Source of the DNA: DATKQJ01 sp035534295 | GTDB lineage: Bacteria; Chloroflexota; Dormibacteria; Dormibacterales; Dormibacteraceae | Reading direction: 5' to 3' | Assembly (NCBI GenBank): GCA_035534295.1 | Contig: DATLSE010000062.1 | Coordinates: forward strand, 1 to 7,176 | Length of the DNA stretch: 7,176 bases | Shown here: positions 1-5,449 of the stretch, piece after piece | Position numbering within the stretch: position 1 is the first letter of the stretch | Layout: the number at the start of each line of letters is the position of its first letter | Position numbers and translations under genes: made by a program | The notes under the pieces: model-generated | Told to the model about the DNA's origin: nothing | The model's input: the letters and a program-made list of their open reading frames with translations, nothing else | Databases searched by the model: none

Positions 1-332
1 AAGAGCGGAATCACCGCCTGACCCTCGAGGGACCCCGGAGAGAGCACCGTTCCCGGTATCCCAACGAAGTGGAGCACATTGGTCAGCTGGGTCCCAAAGG
101 ACATCTGGTAGCCCCATAGCGTCCAGACCACGAGCGTGGCACCGAAGGCGTACAGGACCATGAGGGCCGAGTTGAGCGCCCACTTGCGCTTCATCAGGCC
201 GGAGTAGAGGATGGCCAGACCGGGCACGCTCATCAGGCCCACCAGGGTGCCGGCGACCAACTGCCAGGCGGTGTGTCCAGGGTCAAGCCACGTGGGCGCC
301 GGAAGCAGGTCCAAGTACATTGCTAGGCTCAT
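1..332 (-). CDS. amt: Ammonium transporter (Amt family), N-terminal part; 3' end outside window
   Basis: Integral membrane channel of the Amt/MEP/Rh family, which brings ammonium/ammonia into the cell for assimilation. Only the first 110 residues are visible; the frame runs open off the left edge, whereas the family is usually 400 residues or more. The translated minus strand gives HTAWQLVAGTLVGLMSVPGL (about residues 20-39), then an ILYSGLMKRKWALNS segment and YAFGATLVVWTLWGYQMSFG (61-80). These are the first two membrane helices with the family's typical GL-ILY-G-KRK-NS and WGY--SFG signatures. The ATG at 332 is chosen because AAGGAG lies 4 bases upstream. The secreted transglycosylase gene lies upstream on the same strand, 196 bases away, so a shared operon is uncertain. 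No glnK is visible; it could lie beyond the left edge. Confidence 0.93.
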   Translation of the reverse strand, partial: MSLAMYLDLLPAPTWLDPGHTAWQLVAGTLVGLMSVPGLAILYSGLMKRKWALNSALMVLYAFGATLVVWTLWGYQMSFGTQLTNVLHFVGIPGTVLSPGSLEGQAVIPL

Positions 333-336
333 CGGT

Positions 337-342
337 CTCCTT
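337..342 (-). promoter_or_regulatory. Shine-Dalgarno site of amt
   Basis: The minus strand reads AAGGAG at 342-337, followed by ACCG and then the ATG at 332. It fixes the start of the ammonium transporter and is the clearest ribosome-binding site in the window. Confidence 0.8.
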
Positions 343-368
343 ACCGTTGGGGTGTTACAACTGGGCCT

Positions 369-393
369 GGGCGGGACCCCCGCAAGCCCGCCC
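369..393 (-). other. GC-rich hairpin in the amt leader
   Basis: GGGCGGG (369-375) pairs perfectly with CCCGCCC (387-393) around an 11-base loop. It lies about 37-61 bases upstream of the amt ATG on the minus strand. No run of U follows it, so it is not a classical terminator. It could be a structured leader element, or end transcription from the gene upstream. It is seen in sequence only and its function is unknown. No match to a GlnR-type operator was found beside it. Confidence 0.3.
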
Positions 394-490
394 GGCGCCA
401 GATCAAGGTAGCCAGCGGCCGAGGGCACGCACCACGGGAGCACTGCATGAATCAGAGCCGAGTGGACCTGGTTGAACCACCCAAAGTCGA

Positions 491-530
491 GGGCCGGTAA
501 TCGGCCCCTAGAACCGAGCTTTAGTCGGCT
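491..530 (-). terminator. Tandem hairpins after the transglycosylase gene, possible terminator
   Basis: Two stems follow one another on the minus strand at the 3' end of the 529-1029 gene. The first is at 512-530, overlapping the stop codon: AGCCGA pairs with TCGGTT, including one G-U pair. The second is at 491-507: GGGCCG and CGGCCC around a 5-base loop. Neither has a U-tract, so this is a structural guess at a Rho-independent-like end. Confidence 0.35.
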
Positions 531-1029
531 ACTTACAGGACCATGCGGCGCCGTGGTCCTGGTTGTAGAGCCACGCCGCGGCCAGCGCGTTGGGTTCGGG
601 CGAGTACACCGAGTCGGCGGCCCACGGCGTGTGCGCCCAGGTCGCCGGCTCGAATTGGAAGAGACCGGCGGCGCCGCTTGAGGGATTGGTTGCGTTGGGG
701 TTGTAGCCGGACTCGCAGCGGGCCACGCGCAGCGCCCACGTAACCGCAGCCGAGCCCTGGCTGGCGAAGGCGGCCTCGATGATCCCGACCACGCCCTGGG
801 CTGAGGGCGGCGGGGGCGGCGCTGGGGCGGCGATCGGGGCCGGAGCCGGGGCGGGCTTAACCACCGGCGGCGGGGCTTTGCTCGGTGCAGGCGCCGGGGT
901 GGGTTGGACCACGGTCGGTATCGCCAGGGCGGTGATGATCGGCGACACATGGGCGTCGGTCGTCGCCGCGGCCACCTGAGCCAGAGGATGGGTGCGCAGC
1001 ACCAAGAGCACCACCAGGAGCGCCCCCAC
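529..1029 (-). CDS. Secreted transglycosylase-like (Rpf/SLT-type) peptidoglycan hydrolase
   Basis: Predicted exported muralytic enzyme that would cut the glycan strand of peptidoglycan. It has three parts: a hydrophobic export segment at residues 2-11 (GALLVVLLVL), a Pro/Ala-rich linker at about 42-77, and a compact lysozyme-like domain at about 81-166. The domain contains RVARCESGYNPNATNPSSG, with likely catalytic Glu106, then GAAGLFQFEPATW, the fold's usual G-GL-QF-P-TW signature. Cys105 and Cys165 could form a disulfide, as in Rpf-type domains. It is small (166 aa) and ends directly at the domain. The start is uncertain. The only usual start codon in frame is GTG at 1029, with no clear Shine-Dalgarno, and this leaves no positive n-region; the frame stays open upstream to 1167, where Arg-containing residues would improve the signal peptide. 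It is transcribed away from the LysM enzyme gene at 1284. Confidence 0.85.
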   Translation of the reverse strand: MGALLVVLLVLRTHPLAQVAAATTDAHVSPIITALAIPTVVQPTPAPAPSKAPPPVVKPAPAPAPIAAPAPPPPPSAQGVVGIIEAAFASQGSAAVTWALRVARCESGYNPNATNPSSGAAGLFQFEPATWAHTPWAADSVYSPEPNALAAAWLYNQDHGAAWSCK

Positions 1030-1191
1030 GTGGGCCAGATTCCGAGTCAGGCCCGCGCCGACCGTGCCAAATCGAAATGGCGTCGTAACTTTTCTCCCCC
1101 GAATCGCTCGCCGCGCGAGCTGAACGCGCGATTTGCCGGCCCCCGACAGTTTGCCGCGCCCACCACTTTAGCCGCCCACGGCCCGCTCGCG

Positions 1192-1205
1192 CACGCTTAT
1201 GCGTG
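1192..1205. repeat. Inverted repeat between the divergent cell-wall hydrolase genes
   Basis: CACGC-TTAT-GCGTG is a perfect 5-bp inverted repeat with a 4-base centre. It lies inside the 254-base region (1030-1283) that separates the two divergent hydrolase genes and must hold both promoters. It could be a regulator site, but no family is recognised. Apart from a short GCTCG/CGAGC stem near 1107-1121, nothing else is clear in this region, and no convincing -35/-10 pair was found. Confidence 0.3.
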
Positions 1206-1283
1206 GGGGCGGCGAGACATCAAGACCTCCCCCGGGCCGCCAGTCACGCAAGGCGACCCCGTATCCGTCCGTTAACCCCATTC

Positions 1284-1916
1284 ATGTATTGGCTGAAAAT
1301 AATCGCAACCACCGTTACGGCCGGGACCGCCCTGATCCTCGCCACCGTTCCGGCGTCGGCCTACACGGTCCGGCCCGGCGACACCCTGTGGTCGATCTAC
1401 AGGCGCACCGGGGTCCCGATCAGCGTCATCGCCCAGCGCAACCACCTGGCCGACATCAACCTGATCCGGATCGGACAGCAGTTGATCCTCCCCGCCCCCC
1501 AAACTGCGCCCGCTCCCGGCCCGCGCCAACTCCTGGTCCAGGCCGCTCACGAAGAAGGGGTGGACCCGGCCCTGGTGCTGGCGGTATCGGAATGGGAGAG
1601 CGGCCAAAATCAAGCCGCGGTCTCCGCAGACGGGGCCGTGGGTCTGATGCAGATCATGCCCTCCACGGCCGCCTGGGCCGGACCCCATCTCCTCGGCCAC
1701 CAGGTAGACGTGCACGACCCGGCGGCCAACGCCCTGATCGGTGCCGCCCTCCTGGCCCGCTACCTCAAAGAGTTCGGGGGTGATGAGCAGCTCGCGCTGG
1801 CCGCCTACTACCAGGGCCCGACCTCAGTGCGCAAGCACGGGATCGAGGACTCAAGTCGACCGTACGTCAAGGGAATCCTCGATCTTCGGCAACGTACGAG
1901 CGTGCCCAGCAGCTGA
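1284..1916 (+). CDS. Secreted LysM-domain lytic transglycosylase (SLT family)
   Basis: Exported peptidoglycan lytic transglycosylase of 210 residues. Residues 1-26 form a good signal peptide: Lys5, a hydrophobic core, then a PASA cleavage box before Tyr27. A single LysM domain follows at 27-70, opening with YTVRPGDTLWSIYRRTGV and ending IGQQLILP; it binds peptidoglycan or chitin-like glycans. After a short Pro/Ala linker, the SLT domain spans about 82-200. It has SEWESGQNQ with likely catalytic Glu105, then GAVGLMQIMPSTAAW, and AAYYQGP in place of the more usual AYNAG-P. The ATG at 1284 is chosen because it gives the complete signal peptide; an in-frame GTG at 1203 would add 27 unlikely residues. 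No Shine-Dalgarno is seen before the ATG. It is divergent from the 529-1029 hydrolase and ends 21 bases from the convergent amidase gene. Confidence 0.93.
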   Translation: MYWLKIIATTVTAGTALILATVPASAYTVRPGDTLWSIYRRTGVPISVIAQRNHLADINLIRIGQQLILPAPQTAPAPGPRQLLVQAAHEEGVDPALVLAVSEWESGQNQAAVSADGAVGLMQIMPSTAAWAGPHLLGHQVDVHDPAANALIGAALLARYLKEFGGDEQLALAAYYQGPTSVRKHGIEDSSRPYVKGILDLRQRTSVPSS

Positions 1917-1930
1917 TGGGCTCCCGCCCA
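1917..1930. terminator. Short hairpin between convergent genes, possible terminator
   Basis: TGGGC-TCCC-GCCCA forms a perfect 5-bp stem immediately after the stop of the LysM enzyme and just before the stop of the convergent amidase. There is no T-tract on either side, so termination at this point is only suggested. Confidence 0.25.
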
Positions 1931-1937
1931 CGACGCC

Positions 1938-3209
1938 TCAGACGGCCAAGGCCCTCCAGCGGCCTTCCAAGCTGCGCGCAGTCTGGAGCAGATCGGCTTC
2001 GCCCCGCCAGTGGCCCACCACCTGGATCCCGATTGGCAGTTTTGTCCCTGGCACCGGCAGGTTCACGATCGGCAATCCGCTCAAGGAGAGAGTTCGGGTG
2101 AAGCGACCCAGCGGACCGTGGGGTTCGCTCATCGCCTCATCAAGTGTGGGGGGCACGCAGGGTGCGGTGGGCAGCAGGACAGCGTCATATCCGGCCATGG
2201 CCGAACGCATGCGCCGCCTCACCGAGCGCAGCTCCAGCATTGCCTTGAGATAGTCGGCCGCCGACACCCCCAGGCCCTTGGTCAACCGAGCACGAACGTC
2301 GGAACCGTACTCGCCAGGACGCAGAGTCAGGTTATCGATCTGCACGGCCGCCGCCTCGGGCAGAGCGATCCGGTCGTAGAGGTCGAAGAGACCCATCTGG
2401 TCCGGCCATTGGATCGAGGGCAGCCCGCGGGCCACGAGATCAAAGGTCTCGCCGACGGGGCGGTCAAGACCTTTGATCCAGGCCCAGGGGACGGCCAAGC
2501 GGAGCTCTGACGCGGGGCGGCTCGGCGCCATCGGAGGGTCGCGGTCAAGCATCGCCCAAAGGGCCCGCGAGGCCGATTCAACATCGGGCGCCAGTGGACC
2601 GACGGTGTCGAACGTCGAGGAGTTAGGGAAGACGCCCCGACAGCTGATCAGACCCTGCGAGGGACGGATGCCTACCACTCCACAGAACGCCGCCGGCATG
2701 CGCACCGAGCCCCCGGTATCGGTCCCCAGAGCCCAATCACAAAGGCCGGCGGCAACCGCCGCCGCCGAGCCACCAGAGGAGCCACCTGGGATGCGACCCG
2801 GAGCCTTCGGATTGACGACCGCTCCGAAGTAGGGGTTGGCGCTGGTGCTGCCAAGCGCCCACTCATGGAGATTGGTTTTGCCCAGCACCAGGTGACCACG
2901 GCGCTTGATGTTGGCGATCACAGCGGCGTCGCGAGGTGCCGGCACCGGCGGGCGGAGCCTTGAACCGACGCTTGTGGCCCATCCGCGGACATCGATGTTG
3001 TCCTTGACTCCGACCGCGATCCCCTCCCCATCGGCAGCCGTCACCGAGATGAAGGCACGCAGCTGATTCTGCTCAGCAATTCTGAGCCGCGCCTCGTCCA
3101 GCGTCACCGCAGCAGCTCGACCTCCAGCCCTTCTTGCGTTCGCCGCCGCCGGGGCGGCGGCCGACCATGGCCATGCCCAAGTCGGCGCGTTCAAATGCGC
3201 CCGCATCAT
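1938..3209 (-). CDS. Amidase signature (AS) family hydrolase, GatA-like but stand-alone
   Basis: Serine hydrolase of the amidase signature family, which hydrolyses carboxylic amides. The Ser-cisSer-Lys triad is complete: Lys69 in VGVKDNID, Ser144 in PGGSSGGSAAA, and nucleophile Ser168 in GTDTGGSVRMPAAFCG. Further family features are KTNLHEWALGSTSANPYFGA (111-130) and the C-terminal GLPIVNLPV---LPIGIQVVG segment. No gatB or gatC lies nearby, so a free-standing amidase is more likely than a tRNA amidotransferase subunit; the substrate cannot be read from sequence. The listed ATG at 3209 gives 423 aa. The first 34 residues are Ala/Trp-rich and unlike the family, and codons just before residue 35 have low GC at third positions. 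GTG at 3107 (Val35), 13 bases after a GGAGG, is an alternative start giving 389 aa. That would be short at the N-terminus for the family, so the start is unresolved. Confidence 0.93.
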   Translation of the reverse strand: MMRAHLNAPTWAWPWSAAAPAAANARRAGGRAAAVTLDEARLRIAEQNQLRAFISVTAADGEGIAVGVKDNIDVRGWATSVGSRLRPPVPAPRDAAVIANIKRRGHLVLGKTNLHEWALGSTSANPYFGAVVNPKAPGRIPGGSSGGSAAAVAAGLCDWALGTDTGGSVRMPAAFCGVVGIRPSQGLISCRGVFPNSSTFDTVGPLAPDVESASRALWAMLDRDPPMAPSRPASELRLAVPWAWIKGLDRPVGETFDLVARGLPSIQWPDQMGLFDLYDRIALPEAAAVQIDNLTLRPGEYGSDVRARLTKGLGVSAADYLKAMLELRSVRRRMRSAMAGYDAVLLPTAPCVPPTLDEAMSEPHGPLGRFTRTLSLSGLPIVNLPVPGTKLPIGIQVVGHWRGEADLLQTARSLEGRWRALAV

Positions 3210-3316
3210 ACCCCGGACCCCTCAAGGAGCCCTACCGCAGAAGGGATGCGTCGAACAAGGCTCCGGACCGAGTATTCGGCGCCGCGGGGATGTCCATGGA
3301 TGGCGGCGACGAGGGC

Positions 3317-3331
3317 CGTCTGGGACAGACG
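3317..3331 (-). other. Hairpin downstream of the small membrane protein gene
   Basis: CGTCTG-GGA-CAGACG is a perfect 6-bp inverted repeat, 40 bases downstream of the stop of the 3372-3653 gene and upstream of the amidase start. It may separate the two transcription units. No U-tract follows on the minus strand. Nothing else is evident in 3210-3371. Confidence 0.3.
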
Positions 3332-3371
3332 CGGCGGCCATTTCGGCTCGGGCCGGGACCGCCGTTGTCGC

Positions 3372-3653
3372 TCAGCTCTTGCGCATTCGGGCGAATTGGA
3401 CAACCGCCGCCAGAGCTAGGAGCAGGTATCCAACTATCGCCACCGGTGTCCCCCAAGTTTCCCGATGATTGACCCGGCCAACCAGGATCAGGATGGCAGA
3501 CACCACGGCGAGGACGATCGCGGTCGGGGACCGAGGGAACCCGAGGTTTCCCCCATACCGACCCATTTGAGGCGGAGTTGGCTCTCGGGGCATATTCTGG
3601 CTCGGAAATCTATCGCGCCAGCGATGACCGTGCGAGTGTATCTGAGCCGACAC
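3372..3653 (-). CDS. Small two-helix membrane protein, function unknown
   Basis: Not recognised as a named family. The C-terminal part looks like a real membrane protein. There is a helix at about residues 43-59 (PTAIVLAVVSAILILVG), a short polar loop containing VNHRETWG, a second helix at about 69-87, and a basic tail FARMRKS. The listed start is GTG at 3653, which gives 93 aa. The first 30 or so residues are polar and their codons have poor GC at third positions, whereas the helix-coding part is GC-rich there. Translation may therefore begin at ATG 3593 or, more likely, ATG 3566 (64 aa). Neither site has a convincing Shine-Dalgarno. It lies upstream of the amidase on the same strand with a 162-base gap and is divergent from the first TA module. 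Confidence 0.5.
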   Translation of the reverse strand: MSAQIHSHGHRWRDRFPSQNMPREPTPPQMGRYGGNLGFPRSPTAIVLAVVSAILILVGRVNHRETWGTPVAIVGYLLLALAAVVQFARMRKS

Positions 3654-3873
3654 CCTGAGCCATCACACGCCTCCCACCCAGCGAGTTCGGATGGCGCGAA
3701 GACATGGCGGCGCAGCGGAGATACTCTTTGGATCGCTCGACTCCGGCCGCGCGAGGCCGCCAAACGGCGCGCGTCCTGCGCCTCCGGCTGCGATGTCGAA
3801 CTTGGCGTTCCGCAACAGGCGGCGACGGCGGGGTGGCCTGGACACTTTTTACACTTGCCACACCCGGCGCACG

Positions 3874-3891
3874 TTAGAACCGGAGTTATAA
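3874..3891 (+). promoter_or_regulatory. Inverted repeat (likely operator) over the TA module 1 promoter
   Basis: TTAGAAC (3874-3880) and GTTATAA (3885-3891) are inverted copies with one mismatch around CGGA. The right arm covers the -10 hexamer, where binding of the antitoxin-toxin complex would block transcription. Autorepression by an AbrB-type antitoxin is known for such modules. The operator role here is inferred from position. Confidence 0.45.
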
Positions 3892-3892
3892 T
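3887..3892 (+). promoter_or_regulatory. -10 promoter hexamer of TA module 1 (leaderless start)
   Basis: A consensus TATAAT lies 6 bases before the antitoxin ATG at 3899, so transcription should begin at or within a base of that A. No good -35 is seen at the 17-base spacing; TTGCCA at 3855-3860 is too far away (26 bases). The rest of 3654-3873 holds no recognised gene. Confidence 0.6.
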
Positions 3893-3898
3893 GCCGCA

Positions 3899-4138
3899 AT
3901 GAGGCGCAAATTATTGCGAATCGGCAACTCCTTGGGAGTCACCCTCCCTGCTTCGGCGATCTCAAGTCTAGGCGTCACCGAAGGCGACCCGGTGGATGTG
4001 CAGATCGAAGGAAGTCGGGTCGTGATCACAGGGAAAGCAGGCTTCGCAGAGTTGCTCGCCACCTGGGAGCCGATCGCAGTCACTCTCAGCCCAACGGCGC
4101 TCGTGGCAGCGATTCGCGAGGACCGCGATTTGCGATGA
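3899..4138 (+). CDS. vapB: AbrB/SpoVT-type antitoxin of TA module 1
   Basis: DNA-binding antitoxin expected to neutralise the PIN toxin encoded next to it and to repress its own operon. The 79-residue protein has an N-terminal swapped-hairpin (AbrB/MazE) domain at about 1-45. MRRKLLRIGNSLGVTLPASA carries the usual R-IGNS-GV-LP core, followed by LGVTEGDPVDVQIEGSRVVI. The tail at 48-79 contains Phe49, Trp56 and a charged end, and is the likely toxin-binding segment. Its TGA overlaps the toxin ATG (ATGA), which implies translational coupling. The ATG at 3899 is supported by the complete AbrB motif and by the TATAAT 6 bases upstream. There is no Shine-Dalgarno at normal distance; GGAG at 3882-3885 is 13 bases away. 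Confidence 0.9.
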   Translation: MRRKLLRIGNSLGVTLPASAISSLGVTEGDPVDVQIEGSRVVITGKAGFAELLATWEPIAVTLSPTALVAAIREDRDLR

Positions 4139-4524
4139 CGGTCGTCGACGCTAGCGTCGTGGCTGACGCCATTCGAGCCACGGGCGGGTCTGCTCAAGCT
4201 GCGATGTCCGCCGCCGCAACTCCACTTGCTGCACCCGAATTGATGGATCTCGAAGTTATCTCCGCCTGCCGGAAGCTCGTGGCTAGCGGGGCCCTGACCG
4301 GCGAGCAGGGTCGCGAGCTGTTGGTCAGGCTGACAGCGTTGCCTGTCGACCGCCACGGGCACGCACCCCTCCTTCCCCGGATCTGGGAGCTACGCTCGGT
4401 GGTGACGGCCTACGACGCGGCGTATGTGGCTCTGGCGGAGCGGCTCGGAGCGGTGCTTCTCACCCGCGACTCGGCGATTGCCGGCGCCGCAGGCTTGCGC
4501 TGCGAAGTCTCGCTGGTGGTGTAG
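4135..4524 (+). CDS. vapC: PIN-domain toxin (VapC type) of TA module 1
   Basis: Predicted Mg2+-dependent ribonuclease of the PIN family that would inhibit translation when not bound by its antitoxin. All four acidic active-site positions are present in 129 residues: Asp5 in VVDASVV, Glu40 in APELMDLEVISACRK, Asp94 in TAYDAAYVALAE, and Asp112 in LLTRDSAIAGAAG. The length is normal for the family. It starts inside the antitoxin stop codon (4-base overlap). The RNA target cannot be predicted from the sequence. The gene ends 24 bases before the first copy of the 34-bp repeat and is convergent with the toxin gene of module 2. Confidence 0.92.
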   Translation: MTVVDASVVADAIRATGGSAQAAMSAAATPLAAPELMDLEVISACRKLVASGALTGEQGRELLVRLTALPVDRHGHAPLLPRIWELRSVVTAYDAAYVALAERLGAVLLTRDSAIAGAAGLRCEVSLVV

Positions 4525-4548
4525 CCGCTGCCGAGGGCGCTTGAAGGC

Positions 4549-4582
4549 GATGGCGGGGTGTCGGAGACGTCTTTCGAACTCT
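4549..4582 (+). repeat. Direct repeat copy A, left border of TA cassette 2
   Basis: 34 bp, opening GATGGCGGGGTGTCGGAG and ending in the shared core ACGTCTTTCGAACT (4567-4580) plus CT. It differs from copy C at four positions. It lies between the convergent stops of the toxins of modules 1 and 2, 8 bases from the stop of the latter. It includes two adjacent palindromes, AGACGTCT and TTCGAA. Confidence 0.85.
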
Positions 4583-4590
4583 GGCCGTCG

Positions 4591-5025
4591 TCACCGACCG
4601 GAGTCTGGGTGCGGCACCTCCACCACCTTCAAGCCGTCGATCCCGCTGAAGTCAGCCGGATTGCACGTGAACAAGGGAAGATCGTTTGCGATTGCCACCG
4701 CGGCGATCATCGCATCGAAGGAGCGAGCCGCTGTCTTTCGGCCCGAGCGTCTCAAGGCTGCGGCGACGCGCCCGAATGCTCGTGCGGCGGGCTTATCGAA
4801 TGGCAGCGCGTCGAAGTCCGCCTCGGCTTGTTGCAGGATGGCCAGCCGTCCCTCTCGATCGATCTCCAACGTTGCGACCAGGGGCCCGACTGACAATTCG
4901 GCGAGGGTGACGGTGGAGATCACTGGCTCGCGGGGCAGCGCTTCCGGGTCGCGAAGACGCTGGAGCAGAATCAGAGTGCCGGTGTCAAGCAGCCCGACGC
5001 GGGGCCGAGGCTCGCCATTCGGCAT
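4591..5025 (-). CDS. vapC: PIN-domain toxin (VapC type) of TA module 2
   Basis: Predicted PIN-family ribonuclease toxin of 144 residues. Active-site acids are Asp14 in GLLDTGTLILLQ, Glu43 in STVTLAELSVG, Asp104 in SFDAMIAAVAIAND, and Asp125 in LFTCNPADFSGIDGL. The last motif resembles the T-N-DF--I form common in VapC proteins. Its ATG overlaps the antitoxin TGA by one base (5025), so translation is coupled. It is not a recent copy of the toxins of modules 1 or 3, because only the catalytic motifs are shared. The stop is 8 bases from repeat copy A, so the gene nearly fills the cassette on that side. Confidence 0.93.
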   Translation of the reverse strand: MPNGEPRPRVGLLDTGTLILLQRLRDPEALPREPVISTVTLAELSVGPLVATLEIDREGRLAILQQAEADFDALPFDKPAARAFGRVAAALRRSGRKTAARSFDAMIAAVAIANDLPLFTCNPADFSGIDGLKVVEVPHPDSGR

Positions 5026-5261
5026 CAGACGGACGTATCGACGATCGAGTCGATGTCGGCCCTGAGCCGCGCAGCGTCCACCGCCGGCAGGCGCGCCCAG
5101 CGCCTCAGGAGAGTCTCAGCCGAAAGTCGCCGGCTGGCCAGCGGGCGCAATTCGGCGACCGGCTTACCGTCGCGCGTCACTGTGATCTCTTCCCCGGCCG
5201 TGACGCGGTCGATGACCTCGCCCCCATGGTTGCGGAGGTCCCGAATGGAAACCTCGCTCAT
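5025..5261 (-). CDS. vapB: Phd/YefM-type antitoxin of TA module 2
   Basis: Antitoxin and autorepressor of 78 residues. The N-terminal Phd fold covers about 1-40: MSEVSIRDLRNHGGEVIDRV, then TAGEEITVTRDGKPVAELRP. These are the usual I-DLR---GEV-DRV and TVTRDGKPVAEL signatures. The tail at 45-78 (LSAETLLRRWARLPAVDAAR and onward) is helical and charged and is expected to wrap the PIN toxin encoded next. The ATG at 5261 keeps the whole Phd domain and sits 7 bases after a TACAAT hexamer, so the message is probably leaderless. No Shine-Dalgarno precedes it. Confidence 0.92.
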   Translation of the reverse strand: MSEVSIRDLRNHGGEVIDRVTAGEEITVTRDGKPVAELRPLASRRLSAETLLRRWARLPAVDAARLRADIDSIVDTSV

Positions 5262-5265
5262 GGAC

Positions 5266-5283
5266 GTGATTGTATCACGCGTG
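5266..5283 (-). promoter_or_regulatory. Palindromes (likely operator) over the TA module 2 promoter
   Basis: GTGAT-TGT-ATCAC (5266-5278) is a perfect 5-bp inverted repeat. It covers the -10 hexamer and overlaps a second, fully palindromic CACGCGTG at 5276-5283. This is the expected place for Phd-type antitoxin binding. The function is inferred from position and symmetry. Confidence 0.45.
5269..5274 (-). promoter_or_regulatory. -10 promoter hexamer of TA module 2 (leaderless start)
   Basis: The minus strand reads TACAAT, then 7 bases, then the ATG at 5261. The spacing places the transcription start at or beside the A of the ATG. The nearest -35-like TTGCGC (5301-5296) has a 21-base spacer, so the -35 is weak or absent. 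Confidence 0.55.
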
Positions 5284-5339
5284 AGACCTACACTGGCGCA
5301 AATTGCTCCGTGCTGCTCAACGCTAAGGTGCGCGACGTC

Positions 5340-5374
5340 GATTGACGGGGCATCGTAAACGTCTTTCGAACTCT
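5340..5374 (+). repeat. Direct repeat copy B, shared border of TA cassettes 2 and 3
   Basis: 35 bp with core ACGTCTTTCGAACT at 5359-5372. Relative to copy C it has one inserted base and three substitutions. The CGGGGCATCGTA segment is identical to copy C. It lies 78 bases upstream of the module 2 antitoxin start and 75 bases downstream of the module 3 toxin stop. Confidence 0.85.
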
Positions 5375-5380
5375 TGCGAA

Positions 5381-5397
5381 CGGATCGGCTCGATCCG
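5381..5397 (-). other. Perfect inverted repeat next to repeat B
   Basis: CGGATCG-GCT-CGATCCG has a 7-bp perfect stem. It lies 6 bases from repeat copy B and 52 bases past the stop of the module 3 toxin. It may be a terminator for module 3 (no U-tract) or part of the cassette boundary. The remaining bases up to 5449 show nothing recognisable. Confidence 0.4.
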
Positions 5398-5449
5398 GGT
5401 GGAGCTCGCGTTGAGCGGGAGTCGTCGAGCGGGGGCCGGACTGCGGCTC

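Noticed and set aside
1030..1283. c-di-AMP (ydaO-type) riboswitch, often found before actinobacterial cell-wall hydrolase genes
   Set aside because: I looked on both strands for the conserved GGGGTGAATC and CCGAATCCGTCAGC-type blocks. Only a weak CCCGAATCG-like fragment is present, without the other blocks or the pseudoknot pattern.
1741..2832. Plus-strand open frames opposite the amidase
   Set aside because: They are shadows of the minus-strand amidase, whose catalytic motifs are complete; the translations show low-complexity Arg/Ser/Pro-rich sequence with no domain.
3654..3898. Short open frames on both strands between the membrane protein and TA module 1
   Set aside because: The translations are Arg-rich low-complexity sequence typical of non-coding GC-rich DNA, and no ribosome-binding site or motif supports any of them.
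4565..4582. tRNA 3' end (TTCGA T-loop-like sequence) as an attachment site
   Set aside because: The minus strand GTTCGAA resembles a T-loop, but no acceptor stem, anticodon arm or cloverleaf can be formed around any copy.
5340..5374. The repeat as a common operator of the TA promoters
   Set aside because: Its distance from the antitoxin starts differs (78 versus 27 bases), and copy A has no promoter next to it, so it fits a boundary element better than a regulator site.
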